Shown here in pieces: positions 36,206-48,088 of a DNA stretch of 64,000 nt. The position numbers and the translations under genes were made by a program. The notes below the pieces were generated by a model that saw nothing but the letters and a program-made list of their open reading frames with translations, was not told the DNA's origin and did no database searches. The stretch is from Solea solea (Eukaryota > Chordata > Actinopteri > Pleuronectiformes > Soleidae), in NCBI RefSeq assembly GCF_958295425.1, contig NC_081146.1, forward strand, positions 4,526,041 to 4,590,040. Direction: 5' to 3'. Position 1 is the first letter of the stretch, and every line of letters begins with the position of its first letter.

Positions 36206-36312
36206 TCTATCTATCTATCCATCTATCTGTCCACATTTGTTACATGCTTTTTTTATTTAAGTGAATATACTTACACTTGAGTAGTATTTTAGTAATTGTA
36301 TGTAATTATGTT

Positions 36313-36643
36313 GGGCCACTCAGTGGAATATTGGCTAGTACTGTTGCCTTACAGCAAGAAGGCCCAGGTTCGCAACCTGGTCCGACCCGAGGGCCTTTCT
36401 GTATTAAGTTTACATGTTCTCCTTGTGTGTGTGTGTGTGTTTGTGCGGGGGGGGGGGGGGGGGGGGGTTCTCCAGGTTCTCCAGTTTCCTCTCACAGTCC
36501 AAAAACCTGCAGAGGTTAAATGGACAATGTGAGTGAGTGTGAGAATTAATGGTTGTTAGTCTCTGTGTGTTGGACCTGTAATAAACTGGCGACCTGTCCA
36601 AGGTGTTTAAATCAGTAGACAATGAATGAATGAATGAATGAAT
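36313..36643 (+). mobile_element. tRNA-like SINE, near full length
   Basis: It has the head ttggctagtactgttgcctt and a good B-box, ggttcgcaacc (36367-36377). The body has actggcgacctgtccaaggt and the tail is (GAAT)n. An imperfect direct repeat of the flank (aattatgttg versus aattacgtgg) may be the target duplication. A 21-G run at 36447-36467 interrupts the body. Confidence 0.7.
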
Positions 36644-36719
36644 TACGTGGTAACTGTAATAAGATGGCAAAATGACCATCAAGTCCATGTGATCCAGGGA
36701 TGTATAACAGGTCTGGATT

Positions 36720-37160
36720 TGCAGTAAGTGATAGATTCCGTGAGCCCTTCGTCTTCGAGCCTACCTATGGGTCATGAGTCTTTAGCCCAACAAAGGACCT
36801 GTCATATCTACCCATCATCCTCTCATCCCCAGGCCCCTTGACTGTGACAAGGGATAAGCTAACCCAGTGTGACCACTGCAGGGGGAGCAGCAGGTGAACA
36901 GTCAGACAGACAGCGAGTGAGACAGAGTGTGGATTGGTGAGATTTGTTAATTTCTTTCTCTACATAAGACAGAGGGAGAGAGGGGAGGAAAGGGGTGAGG
37001 AGAGGAGGAGGAGGACTGTGGGTGGATGCAGCATCTGGCTGATATGCAGTCATGTACTGAGGCGATGAGGCGCCTCCAGCCCGGGAGGAGGTAAAGAGGG
37101 GAGTTTGCATGAGGCCAACGCAGATAGCCAGAGAGAGACAACAATAGACTCTTGTCATTC
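36720..37160. promoter_or_regulatory. Weak candidate regulatory block
   Basis: Unique sequence includes cccaacaaaggacctgtcat near 36787 (SOX/TCF-like acaaagg), gacaagggataagctaac and ctggctgatatgcagtcatg near 37033. Low confidence, as the middle is purine-rich simple sequence. Confidence 0.2.
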
Positions 37161-37379
37161 ACACAACTGACACAAAGTCACTTGACCATATCATTCTGTG
37201 AACCCGCTTTTTACACTTCATCCCTCATTCAGTCTGCAGCAACAAGACAGAAATTAGGAGCCATCATTAATGAAGAAAGTGTCACACACAGAGGGACAGA
37301 GGGACATCCCTGCTAAGACAGGGCAGGACATCAACTGACCTTTTGTCTCTTTTAAAAAAAAATCGAAGGGGGTGCTACT

Positions 37380-37815
37380 GATGTTGGAAACCAGAGGTGG
37401 GTTTGCTGGAGAAACCAGGGTGAGCGGGGGTGTCTGGGTGCTAATCCATGGGACCGTCGGTGACCCTTGACCCCTCAGGGAATAAGGGTTGGGCTCTGCT
37501 GAAATGTGTGTGTGAAAGTCAGAGCTTCCCTCTGTGCTTCAGGCAGACCAGACCCTCACGAGTAATGATTTATGGGGCAGGGTGCGATCGACACACGCTC
37601 AGCCCCAGGGATGAGCCTAAATGGTAGTTTTGACACTGCTGAGAGACAGGGTTAAAGGTGATCAATAACAAGCCACTGGAGGAGGACAGACAGAAGGATA
37701 GATATAGCGAGCAGAAGAAAGGGAGGTGGTAGATGATAAGGAGGAGGAGGTGGCAGCAGCTCTTTTTAATTGGCCTCTGCTCATTGCTTAAGACTTTGAA
37801 GAGCATTTGCCTCTT
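37380..37815. promoter_or_regulatory. Weak candidate regulatory block
   Basis: Unique sequence with ggtgctaatccatgggacc (OTX-like TAATCC) and ggtgacccttgacccctcag (nuclear-receptor-like half-sites gggtca/tgaccc), followed by gaggagg-type simple sequence. Function is inferred only. Confidence 0.2.
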
Positions 37816-38689
37816 TTGTGTGCCCAGCTTCCAGCTCCATGGAACATATGTCTTAGGAGTTTAGGAGTTTTTGTTCATTTCTTCTAAAGCTGACTTAAGA
37901 ATCCACAGCTGTCAAAAGGTTAATTTGAAGTTTGACCTGGAAACAACTCAAACAATGGGACATTTTCTTTTTATGATATTCAAATGAAGTCTTGTGTGAG
38001 AAAATGATTGTGTTAGTGTGGTGGAAACCAGACCTTTATATAAACATGTAAGTTCAACTCACGTTGCACTAAATCAAACTTCTAAAATTCTGAGGTAATG
38101 TGATTGGGAGTTGAATAAGCGCCTTATATATGGGGGACAAACATGGTGAAATCCAAACTGGTGAGTTTAAGCTCTGTCAGCTTACATAATTAAATATTTT
38201 TAAGTTAATAGATGGTAGAACGACACCAGATTAGCCACCAGCTAAAGTTGTTTTTGTCGTGCTTGTATACTGGGACAAGGACAACAGTTCAATTATTAAA
38301 CTACAACCGCAGCTCAAATGAACTGTGCATAGCAAAGTATTATCTCTTTACATTACCCCGCTTCCTCATGCCTCTCGTCTGTTTCCCATATTATTCAAAC
38401 TTTTTCATTAGTGCAAATCTTTGACACTGGCTCAGCGGCGCTGGTTCATAATACATACAGTTGAAGCACAAGCCTTCTATTAATGACGGCTCTAATTCTC
38501 ATCATAAACAGATCATGCATATGTGATTGAGTGTCTGCCATAGTCCCCCCCCCCCCCCCCCATCTCTTGATATGTTTGTAGTTTCTCTGGTGTGTGAGGC
38601 TCGTAGTGAGGCGAGAGTAGTGCTGTGCCACTACAACACACACACACACACTCATTCTTCTCAGGACACTGCACTGACTACACAACGTG
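37816..38689. other. Intergenic, nothing recognised
   Basis: AT-rich sequence with a C-run at about 38546-38561 and a short (CA)n near 38636. There is no gene. Confidence 0.35.
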
Positions 38690-38850
38690 TTATCTCTAAT
38701 CTTAACCACAAATCAAATCGTAGCCTCAAACTTAACCTCAGAAATGAGGTTCTGCCTCAGAAGGACCAGGTTTTGGTCTCCATGAGGACCACTGGTCGTG
38801 CCAAGGTCAGTGTTTAAGCCAGAAAAGGTCCTAAAAAGGCGACAAATACA
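38690..38850. repeat. Dispersed fish repeat fragment
   Basis: The phrases caggttttggtctccatgag and gaaatgaggttctgcctcag correspond in reverse to 55290-55400 (ctcatggagaacaaaacctg, then gaacccactttctgagga). The two places are therefore copies of one family in opposite orientation. Confidence 0.5.
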
Positions 38851-38864
38851 GGTACACACACACA

Positions 38865-39215
38865 GTGTCTGTGCTGATTAGGCGTAAGACACGGGGACTG
38901 CTTTGCCTAATCATATCGCTGCATCCAAATCATCTGTGTGTATTTCTAATTACACAGTGGCACACAGTGTCCTTGAGTACAGTGGCAGGTCTCCATTTCA
39001 TCTCTGTGCTGTGTCTGCTCCTCCCCACCAGCTCTTTCTCTCTCCTCCATCCTTATTTATTTATTTCCGTCAGCGTTATCTTTGTTGTGGTTTCGGCTGA
39101 CTGTGCGCTGAGCAACAGCACTCATTTGCCCACCGATCTGCGTCCTTTGAACTCTGCATCGCAGGGCAAAGCAGACAGTCGGGGGCAGTGGGATCATCTT
39201 CTTTGATGATCTATT
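38865..39215. promoter_or_regulatory. Candidate enhancer with paired and composite sites
   Basis: Three features coincide. First, a perfect inverted pair TGATTAGGC (38875-38883) and GCCTAATCA (38905-38913). Second, an adjoining SOX-RUNX-like composite, CTTTGTT then TGTGGTTT (39080-39093). Third, a TCF-like CCTTTGAA (39144-39151). A 7-bp stem GATCATC/GATGATC ends the block at 39192-39211. There are no transposon traces. Confidence 0.4.
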
Positions 39216-39829
39216 TTTTTTTATTGTCCAGCTCCAGTCTGCAGGGGTTCATCATATAATGCACAACATGAAGGGCCAGTCATGTGCAAAGGATAACAAT
39301 AAAAAAACACTGTTTTTGAAAATGATAGGGCGTGGACTAGAGCAGCCAGACCCACATTTAACAATGTGATGGCATCTTTTAGAAATCCCACCACAACCTT
39401 AAATGACAACCCTTATCAACATGTAAAGCTAAAGGATGACATATGATTTAAAAACAGGTGTAAGATAACTTTTAAACTTTGAATCAGGCCAAGGGTCAAG
39501 GTTCTGCATAGTATAGTAATTGTATTTGTCAAAATGAGTCATCAATATTTACAGTTATTTGAAGCTTAAAAAATAAATAAATCCTTACTATGGCGTGCAC
39601 TGATTTGTAAATATCAGACAATCACTAGTGGACTTCTATCTTGGGCACAAACCGTCATGATCTCTAGAAGACAATCTTCTGCTATCCTTCCCTTGACTCT
39701 CTGTGTGTCTTATAAAAAAAAAAAACAGTGGAGCTGCTCAGGGAGAACAGAAATGTGATCTTTATGCTGTTGTGCCACGACATTTGTGAAGTCTGAATAG
39801 TTATGTTATATTCTTCGTTTTTGAATCTC
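39216..39829. other. Intergenic, nothing recognised
   Basis: AT-rich sequence with an A-run near 39714-39725. No gene, RNA or clear repeat is seen. Confidence 0.35.
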
Positions 39830-40450
39830 CTTAATGGAAAGAAGGCCCTGAACATCTCAGTGTGCTCCAGGGTTAGATGACCTTCCTACTGTTTACTCGT
39901 AGTGTGTGTCTCTTCACCGCAAGACCTTGTCTTTTATTTTGCTCTCCTCTTCTCTGCAGTAAACCTTGTTATTGAAATCTGGAGGCTTTGCAATGCCTTT
40001 ACTACAGTTGACAAAAGCCAGGCTTGAAGGTGAAAAGAGGAGACAACCTATAACACGGGGCTGACATGTCCTTTTAGATGCTACAATTAACTTTGCAACC
40101 TTGTGCCAGAGTCTAAAAGCCTCCTCAGCAGCTGCGTTGTGCGGTTTCTCATGTGTGAGGTCCATAAATAAATGAAAAAAAATAAATATAACCGTTTTTA
40201 ATATGGCTTTGTTTGGTTTTTGTTCTATCGCTAATACATTTCCTTGGGCTCTTTGTAAGCTTTTGTCTGACATCCTACAAAATAAAAGCGGCCTGTGCAG
40301 TACAGATGATTGCATTCATCTTGCCTGTCCCACTGTGTATTATCATGTGCTGAGGTTGTCACAGCCATTGTTTAATACCAACCTGCCCAGTGAATCTGTA
40401 GTAATTGCTGCCACTGCGTGCCTCTAAAGCACGAGTCTCTCTCATTGTGT
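39830..40450. promoter_or_regulatory. Strong candidate conserved enhancer, downstream of pou3f1
   Basis: About 600 bp of non-repetitive, balanced sequence, 7.6-8.3 kb past the pou3f1 stop. Motifs include ttgctctcct, ggaggctttgcaatgcc, ctacaattaactttgcaacc, cgctaatacatttcc, ccattgttt (40365-40373, SOX-like), tttaatacc and gtagtaattgc. It has the texture of a vertebrate ultraconserved-type element. Proof requires alignment. Confidence 0.45.
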
Positions 40451-41404
40451 GCTACCGACAGTAACATCTATGTGCTGCTGCCTGCAGGCGAGTTCCTGAG
40501 ATATTAGTTCTCCACTCTCAGAACTGTTAGTCACACTGACAGACACCTGAGGCGATATAAAATGTCCCTCAAAGCCATGAAAGAGGGAGACGGGCTACTT
40601 CTCTTCTTCAAAACCGCCGCGTGAGGAGCAAAGAGATGTGGAGGGGAGGGGAGAGTAACTTTCTAACGCCGCACTTATACCCCTTCGCATATGGGGGCCA
40701 TACCTCGGAGTAGACATGAAGGAGGAACCCATATAGCTACAAGGCCCAGTATCATAAATAACACAAGACTTCTTTCCCTTCACCGTCTCCTCCAGTTCAC
40801 TGCTGGAGTGTTTCATATGGTAACTAGGTGTTCACTGTGTGGCCACATTGTTGCCCATCTTTCAAGTGGCTCAGAGGAGGAAACCTTGAGGTAGAGGAAG
40901 AGAAGGAATTTTTGATGAAAAAATGCATTATTCTGTTCCTTTTTCAGTCCCCACCTTTCCTTTCTCTTCCATTCACTGTGGGAGTGGAGTATTTATTACA
41001 TAAATGGTTAAAAAAAAAAAAAAAGAGGAGAGGAGAACTCTGCTCATAATGGAGAGTAAGAAAACTACAGGTTCTCTCACCTGTCAGGTTAAAACTGTGG
41101 GTTACATGGAGGAGTGAGCACATTCTCCTCCTCCATTCTCCTCCATTCTCCTATACGATTGCTATATGTGCAGAGGATGTGTATTATATAAATCCTCTCT
41201 GCACTTAATAAGTGTCAATCACATTTCAGCATCGCTCTGACACAACTTTACCATTTCCTGCCACAAAATGAAAAGGTTTGTGCCCACGTGAAGGAGAAAG
41301 TGTTTTGAGCTGAGGCTTATTAAAACAGTGTAAATGCTCCTGCTCATCTGTACTGCTAATAATGACTTCACACTAATAATAATAATTTATCATTATTTAT
41401 ATTG
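40451..41404. other. Intergenic, nothing strong recognised
   Basis: Unremarkable sequence with an A-run at 41010-41024 and three tctcctccat-type repeats near 41125-41150. There is no gene. Confidence 0.35.
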
Positions 41405-42400
41405 ACACTGGCAAGGGTGGTTGTATCAGGTGCTGACACATCGTCACCTCTGACTCTGCATGAGCATGCACCATCAGTGTGCCTCTGCACTCCAGAACCT
41501 TGTCACAGGGGTGAACAATGGAAAAATGTACCGAAATGCAGGTTGCAAAAATGAACAAATGCATCACAAACCCTGCCGCTGTATTTCAGTCCAGTGCTCC
41601 GGTCATGGAGGAAGTACTGAACAAATCGTTTTGATTAACTGATTCTAGTGATTCAGTTACACTGAAAACAACTGCTTTATAAGTCACTAGTCACTCGTTT
41701 GTGTGTCGTGTGTAAAACAAAGTCACCGCATGTTTCATGCAGCCGTGCAGTGATGACTCCGCCCACGTTGAGTGGGTACTATTTTGTAGTGGAAACGCAA
41801 CCTAAACCGTACCGCGCTGCGCCGCGCCGGGACCGTAGTGGAAAAGGAGACAAATAGGACACAGGTGAATCACTTTAGGGCGGGGCAGACAACAGGACAG
41901 GAAGTCAAACTTAACAAGGCACACACAGCAGCAAGAAGTACAAAATAAAACAGGAAGCAAGGAACAGAAAACCAGACACAAAGAGCCAAAAACTCAGGGT
42001 AACAACTGTCCAAACATGAGAAAAAACAGTTTTAACCACTTAACAAAAGGCTCACCTATAGTTAATGTATGCCCACTTAAGTCTACAACGTCTTGAGAGT
42101 GTGTTTCTCTCAAAGGATGGACAGCTTTTCCTGGCCAGAAACAGAATTTGCTCCTGCATCAAAATCCACTCAGAAAATGTGTGTTTTTAGCTCTCAGGGA
42201 CACAGAGAAGCTGCTGTTGCCTCATTTGGTACATTTCTGACACTTAAGTAAATCAGAACAAAGAATTTCAAACATCAGAGCAACAAAAATAACACATTTG
42301 AACTTCTGCATGGAGGCAGCAGTTGATCAACACCTCATGTGTGCTCTGATGTAGAATATGTGATTTTCTCTATGGACCTTGGTGTGGACGGAGAGAGAGA
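41405..42400. mobile_element. Dispersed MITE-like family, copy D, interrupted
   Basis: Family phrases are split: ggtggttgtatcaggtgctgacac (partial, near 41415) and then agttttaaccacttaacaaa (42028), gatgtagaatatgtgatttt (42349) and ctctatggaccttggtg (42368). The centre (about 41460-42000) is not family sequence and may be an insertion. Confidence 0.5.
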
Positions 42401-42949
42401 GAGAGAGAGAAGTTTACAAAGTGACACAAACTTCAGTTTCCAGCTGGAAAACGCTGTCTAACAGCGAGATAAAGAGTCAAACACTCCATATTCTTTTAAT
42501 ACTGAATACTAAAGCAGGTGCAGATTTTATTAGGAGTGTCCTGGCAGCATGCACGGTGAAGTCAGCACTGTGTCAGTGCCTCATAAAACCACACTTCAAA
42601 AACAAACAAACAAAACTGAGCCATCTCTTTAGTACTTAAAAGGTCATTAATAAAAAGTTTTCAAGTTATAGACTTGCAGCATGTAAATGTGTTGAGCGAT
42701 TAGAGACTGAGTAAATAAAGACTTTTCCCACTGCTTTAAAAGGAGCGGCGTTGTAAATGTTAATAAGTTCTTGATGAATGGCTTTTGGCCCAAATGCTCT
42801 TCAGCTCTTTTTCCAGACAGTAAATAGAGAAGCTGTACTTTTGAACACTTCCTCCTGATGAATTGAAGTGATAGATGAAAAGACAGTTCATGCTCAAGAT
42901 GGATGGATGACGACCAGATGTAAATCTCCCATCACAACCACCCAAAATG
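42401..42949. other. Intergenic, nothing recognised
   Basis: AT-rich sequence following a short (GA)n tract at 42390-42410. There is no gene. Confidence 0.35.
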
Positions 42950-43490
42950 TTGTCTCACACAGGGCTCATGTTTGGCTCACAGAGCAGCAATAATTGTCTT
43001 GTTAAATATCCCATAATGATGAGCATGATGACATCTTATTAGGAATTGGTGCCCAAAAGAACTCAGCATGTCTGCCAATAAGTAGCGTGTTTCAAACACA
43101 AGGATGATGTGGATTCACACCGAGTACATTATTCAGTCGCTCCTATTATTTTCCATAATTGCCAGCATTGTAGTGGTGTTTGTAATGTTATTAATAACAT
43201 GCGTTGGCGTATAATGCGCTTAATGTTATTTATCTGTTGGCAGATAGCTTGATGCTGCTAATCCTCATTCATTTGCTGAGGATCAATGCAAATCCGCTAC
43301 TGTGAGTGAAATGCTCCCCCCCCCCCTCCCAGAGCTGATGGTTCCTAATGTATTTTCCCACCATTAACCAGCCATAATCCCAGCTAATCATCACTAATCC
43401 ACATCTCCTGTGTGTGCGACGATACTTCCCTGATGAAGGAGGCGTCGGTGCTCGCGAGCGCCTGGGCACCACCGAGGCTGGAGCTCCTCT
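42950..43490. promoter_or_regulatory. Strong candidate conserved enhancer with octamer
   Basis: About 500 bp dense in homeodomain cores: gcaataattgtcttg, ccataatgatgagc, cttattaggaattgg, ttattttccataattgcc, gttattaataacatg and ctgctaatcctcattc. It includes a perfect POU octamer, ATGCAAAT (43286-43293), and then caccattaaccagccataatcc and agctaatcatcactaatcc. A short C-run (43316-43329) is the only simple sequence. It lies 4.6-5.1 kb past the pou3f1 stop. This is the best enhancer candidate in the window by motif density. Confidence 0.5.
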
Positions 43491-43978
43491 GCAGGCAGAG
43501 CCGAGGGCCCACTCAGCAGCAGAGGAGGAGAGGGTGAACTGTAGTCATTTGTGGGTCAAATAGCTGGCTTTTGCTGTTTCGTGATGAGTTCTCCTCATGT
43601 ATTATTGATTTATCGGCATAATGGAGGTTGTGTCCCTCCATAAGGAGCAGAATAAAAATTGCATATCATCAAAAACTAACAGTTGGTGCCAGTCACCACA
43701 AACTGAAACTGTGTGCGGACTCCTTCTGTTTGGCCATCTATGTCCACTCCGTAGGCCTCTGTGTTTTACATTAGATTTGAATCTGTTTCACTGCACCCTC
43801 ACAGGTTTGACAGTGGGAGGTTTGAAGTCTGAGTCGCATTAAAAACTTTTCAAAATGCGACTTCATGTCCTTATGCCTGACACCGCAGTGAAGAGGTGGA
43901 CGGACTGTTGACGGATCAGCAGGTCAACATCACACAAACAACTGTCTGTGTCTCGCAGTGTCACACGCAGACACTAAC
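43491..43978. other. Intergenic, nothing recognised
   Basis: Unremarkable sequence between the candidate enhancer and the next Tc1-like fragment. There is no gene. Confidence 0.35.
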
Positions 43979-44010
43979 TGGCCACTTTAATAGGTACAAA
44001 AAGGGCACGC

Positions 44011-44056
<46 letters not shown>

Positions 44057-44266
44057 TCAAGTTGCCGGGCAGAAACGTTTTATTACTGACCAGGTGACTT
44101 TTAGGGACCGAGCCATTCTTCCCAGACTCTTTAACACCTGTTTAGCTACAAGTTAATGCTGCAAATATCTAATCAGCCAATCACACGACGGCAAGACTGA
44201 AGACTGAAGATGACCTGCTATTCAAACTGAACTTCAAGTATGAGGAAGAATGTGGCATGGTTGTTG
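43979..44266 (+). mobile_element. Tc1-like transposon, left-end fragment
   Basis: It starts tggccactttaataggtaca, is expanded by (CA)n at about 44006-44054, and continues with family sequence (atctaatcagccaatcacac near 44168, attcaaactgaacttcaagt near 44220). No right end is present; it runs straight into a CTAT array. Confidence 0.65.

Positions 44267-44342
<76 letters not shown>
44267..44342. repeat. (CTAT)19 microsatellite
   Basis: A pure tetranucleotide array of 76 bp that joins the end of the Tc1-like fragment. It is likely highly polymorphic. Confidence 0.95.
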
Positions 44343-44447
44343 ACATGTAGTTGATGACTTATGAGGTTGTGATGATTACATTATGGTTTTGGTTTTATGC
44401 AGGAGGTCGTGTCTATCAAACTTTAATGTTGCAGGCCTTGTTTCCTG

Positions 44448-44462
44448 CCAGCAGGGGGCGCC
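44448..44462 (+). promoter_or_regulatory. CTCF consensus site, forward
   Basis: CCAGCAGGGGGCGCC fits the CTCF core at every position. It lies 3.6 kb past the pou3f1 stop and is one of the best matches in the window. Confidence 0.6.
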
Positions 44463-45816
44463 TGTGACTCGCTGTTCTGTGTGAACCTGCAGGCTCCAGA
44501 GTGTTGGCCTCCTCAGCCACAGTCTGACCACCTCCACCGCAGCGAAGCCTCTTTTATTTTATTTTAGCGACACACAAGTGCGATTGCAATAGAGGAATAA
44601 TTGCACAGACTTTAACTGTGTGTTTGCAGTTGTTTTTAAAAAAATAAAAAAATAAAAATAAAATCATGATGTATAAAAGATGCAACGAGATATATTTTAA
44701 TAATTGAATTAAAGTCACACAAATTGAAATTGAAAACGTGCGTGGACGCGATCATAGAAAGATATGTAATTTATAAAGAAATAGTTACCACCTGTATTAA
44801 TGTGTGACTGAATGACACATTTAACTTTCTTTTATGCGCGTATCCTGTGTTTTTTTAAAAAGAAAAAAGTATCCTGATAAAATGAAGATGTAAATAAAAG
44901 TATAGTCTGTTCGTATCTGTTAAACGGACACATCTGCCGCGGATTATTGAAAAAGAAGCTGAAGTTAAAGTCTCTTCAGCGAAGTCAGAGTTTGAAAAGT
45001 GTGTTTGTGAATTTTCTGAATTTACTATTTTCGTTACTCTATTTATTTCTTTTAAACTTTCTCATCATTTTAAAAGTAAACAGTGAAGCTGCTGCTGATT
45101 ATGATGATAAAATAAACTAGTGATGCTTTAATGAACTGCTCACTAAAACCCAGCTCTTCAGTGTGATATGAAGATGTTTTTTTGTAGAAACAACAGCCGC
45201 TGTTTCCCGCAATTATACGACAAACAACACAAGAGCCGAACTTTAAAACTACATTAAATATAAATGATTCAGAGAAAGTGAAGACTATTTATAACAGAAA
45301 AGTGTGTTGTCTGTGACTGAAGCTCTGACTTTACTCGTTTAACATTAAACTTTAGGGCCTGCTGTTGTTGTTTTTATATAAATATACATACATTCTTCTT
45401 CCTGTTTTCCTCTTTTTTTTCTTTTTGCCTCATATTTGAACTGAAATACTGAAACAAATGATGATCGATTTATGCCATAAATTGGCGCCAATAATCTGTA
45501 TCAGTGGTGATAATCATAACAATGATAATAATGATAACAGGCAGTCAATGAAAAGACAATAAGTTCGTATCAATATTGCACAATTTAATACTGAGATATT
45601 ACACAAAGATGTGAACAACGTCAGAGACTCATGTGTGATCTTATAGCAGGAAAACGCCTGAGGTCAAAAATACTGTTGTCTTTTCCCTTTACCAGCACAT
45701 GAAGACAGCTTCTGTGTGTGAAACGAGCCCCTGTTACATAACGAATCACTGCTATTTAAAGTCAACACATGATGGCGAGCTGCTCAGCACGACTTGATTG
45801 AACTGCATTCCTTTTT
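44463..45816. other. AT-rich region downstream of pou3f1
   Basis: No gene, RNA or clear repeat is seen. The sequence is AT-rich and could in part be a far 3' UTR if poly(A) signals nearer the gene are skipped. Confidence 0.3.
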
Positions 45817-48088
45817 TTTATTTTATTTTTATTTTATTTAAATCAATCATAAAGTTGAATTTTAAACGACGATCTTGTTGATCTCGTTTGCCTGGTGATG
45901 CTACGAAAACCGACATCAAACAGAAGGGACCAGTGGTCTGGACTCTCAATGAAGACAAAAGACCATTTCTTGTATATATGTTTTATGTAAGTAATAAAAT
46001 ATTACTATAACATAAATATAAATGTGACTTCGCAGTCTACATTTAGCAATCAACATACAACCAATGTAGTAAACAATAGAGGGAAACAAAAAACAGACTG
46101 AAATCCACTGCAACATAACTATTAACAGTGCTGAACAAATAAAAAAACAACAACAAAAAAAAGCTCCAAACACGTTTAAGAAATAAATATTTATATATAT
46201 ATAAATGGTCAGATTCATAAATGAAATCATATTAAAATATCTTCTTGGAATTAGTAAGTGTACAAAACTGCCCGGAAAGAAACAAGAAACAAAAACAAAA
46301 CGAGATCTCAGAACAAATACAAGTTTACATATTGGACATATTTACACATTGGAAATAATCCTGGCAACATTTTCTCTAAAATCTGTGTTTGTTCGTTTTT
46401 TTTTTTGTTTGTATTTTTTTTTAAATTATTATCACTATTTTTTTTTTCTTGGAAAAAAAGAAGAATCCCTCGTCTGTAGTGAAGAGCACTGCTGCTTTAG
46501 GCTTTAGGAGAAAATGACACGCATGAGATTTTCAGATTTCCTTTCAGGACAGATAAAAAAATTAAAATAAATATATCTAAAGGAGTCCCTTCATCGCTTC
46601 CCCTCAAGGAATTATTATTATTATTTTTCTTATTATCTCCGAATCCAGCGTTTTCCTATAATACAATGACTACATGGGACAAAGGAGAGCGGTGTGGCTC
46701 TGACCAGATTCAAACACATCATTTAGAAAAAGGAAAAATATAAAAAAGAACACAAATGAACAGAATCAATCATGTACAGGCGTGATTTTCTGACATGGGG
46801 CACTGAAGTTACCTGAGTTATTATTACTTTTCGTTTCGTTTTTTCCTTTCTTTTTTGTTTTTTTTGACCAATCTCTCTCTCTCTTGAAATGTTGTTGGAG
46901 GAGAGGGATGAAGCAGAGTGCGCTGCAGGACACACCGCGCTCTCTGCATGTGGTGAAAACCAGAAACCTGTAAACATGGGGCTTTATCATCATGTGTGAG
47001 ATCAGCTCCACTCACATATTTTTAATTAACTTGTGTAAAAATTGCAATAATAATATTAACAAAAACAAAAACAAGAATAAGTGCTCCATGCAAAGAAAAA
47101 CAGTGATTTTCTTTTCAAAAGAAAACAAGGAATGCCTGTTGCCCTTTTTAGCGTCTGGTGCTGTTTACAACGTTATCAGCTGCAAAGCTTTAAATATTTT
47201 TAAGGCATGCAGTCAGATCGAACACGTCCTGTTGCACTGGACTTATAAAATAAAAAAAATAAAAAAAGAAGAAGAAGAATTTGAAATGTGTCTGGCGTTA
47301 AGTGTGAGATTTTTCTGGTGCACTTTTCATCCACCACCAACTTTCACTGAGTAAACAGAGAAGAAGAAGAAATGAAAAGATTTCAAAAGAGGCTGCTCTG
47401 AGTTTCAGCATCTGTTTAGCAAAAAAACGACAAACAAAACAAAGGACAGAAATAATAGACAGCCTGCAGAAAAGAGAGACACTGATGTTAAAAAGATGTT
47501 TCCAAACCAAAAAACACAATCACACTTAATATAACAAAGAAAGTATACACCAATATTCAGAAATCTGGTTAATCAGTTCACGCCCATGAGGAAAAAGCAA
47601 AAATAAAATGTTCATTCAGTGTATGAAGGCTTTTCAGCTCCAGTGTTGATCATTTTCAGGCAGCCACTTTGTTGTGGTTCAGTTCATTTTACACCAGGGG
47701 AGAAGATATTGGCCTCAGTTGACACTTTTAATTACTCCCCCATTTGAAACAGCCATGGGATATCAAATTCACTTTATACTCATGTCTCCTCTGTATCATT
47801 TTGGTAAATAAAGATCTTTGTTTTCACTTTAAATGCGCACAGAATTGATTTTTTTTTCGTGTTTTTCTTTTTCTTACATTTTCCCTCCTCCTGTCATCTA
47901 TTAGTTGGACACGACGATCTCCAAATACTAAGGGCGAGAACTCGTCTGTTCAACTTTTCCATGTCTCTTTTTCTCTCTCTGGAAAACAAAAGCCAAACTT
48001 AAATACTGTAAACTCCTTAAGTCCCTTATCTTTCTCTTTTCTCTTTTCCCCTCCTGCAGGAAATTGCTCAAATTGTTCATGAAAACAG
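45817..48088 (-). terminator. pou3f1: Probable 3' UTR region of pou3f1 with candidate poly(A) signals
   Basis: On the minus strand the gene is followed by AU-rich sequence without repeats. Candidate signals are ATTAAA (complement of 47727-47732), which would give a 3' UTR of about 0.4 kb, another ATTAAA near 47030, and a run of AATAAA motifs at 45817-45838, which would give about 2.3 kb. Long T-runs and A-runs (46396-46447, 46845-46865) are notable. The true end cannot be chosen from sequence. Confidence 0.4.

Noticed and set aside
36367..36377. tRNA-like B-box
   Set aside because: It belongs to a SINE head; no tRNA cloverleaf can be drawn.
36447..36467. G-runs (also near 18408, 19939, 54529) as G-quadruplex elements
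   Set aside because: They are single homopolymers rather than spaced G-tracts, lie outside promoters, and may include length errors.
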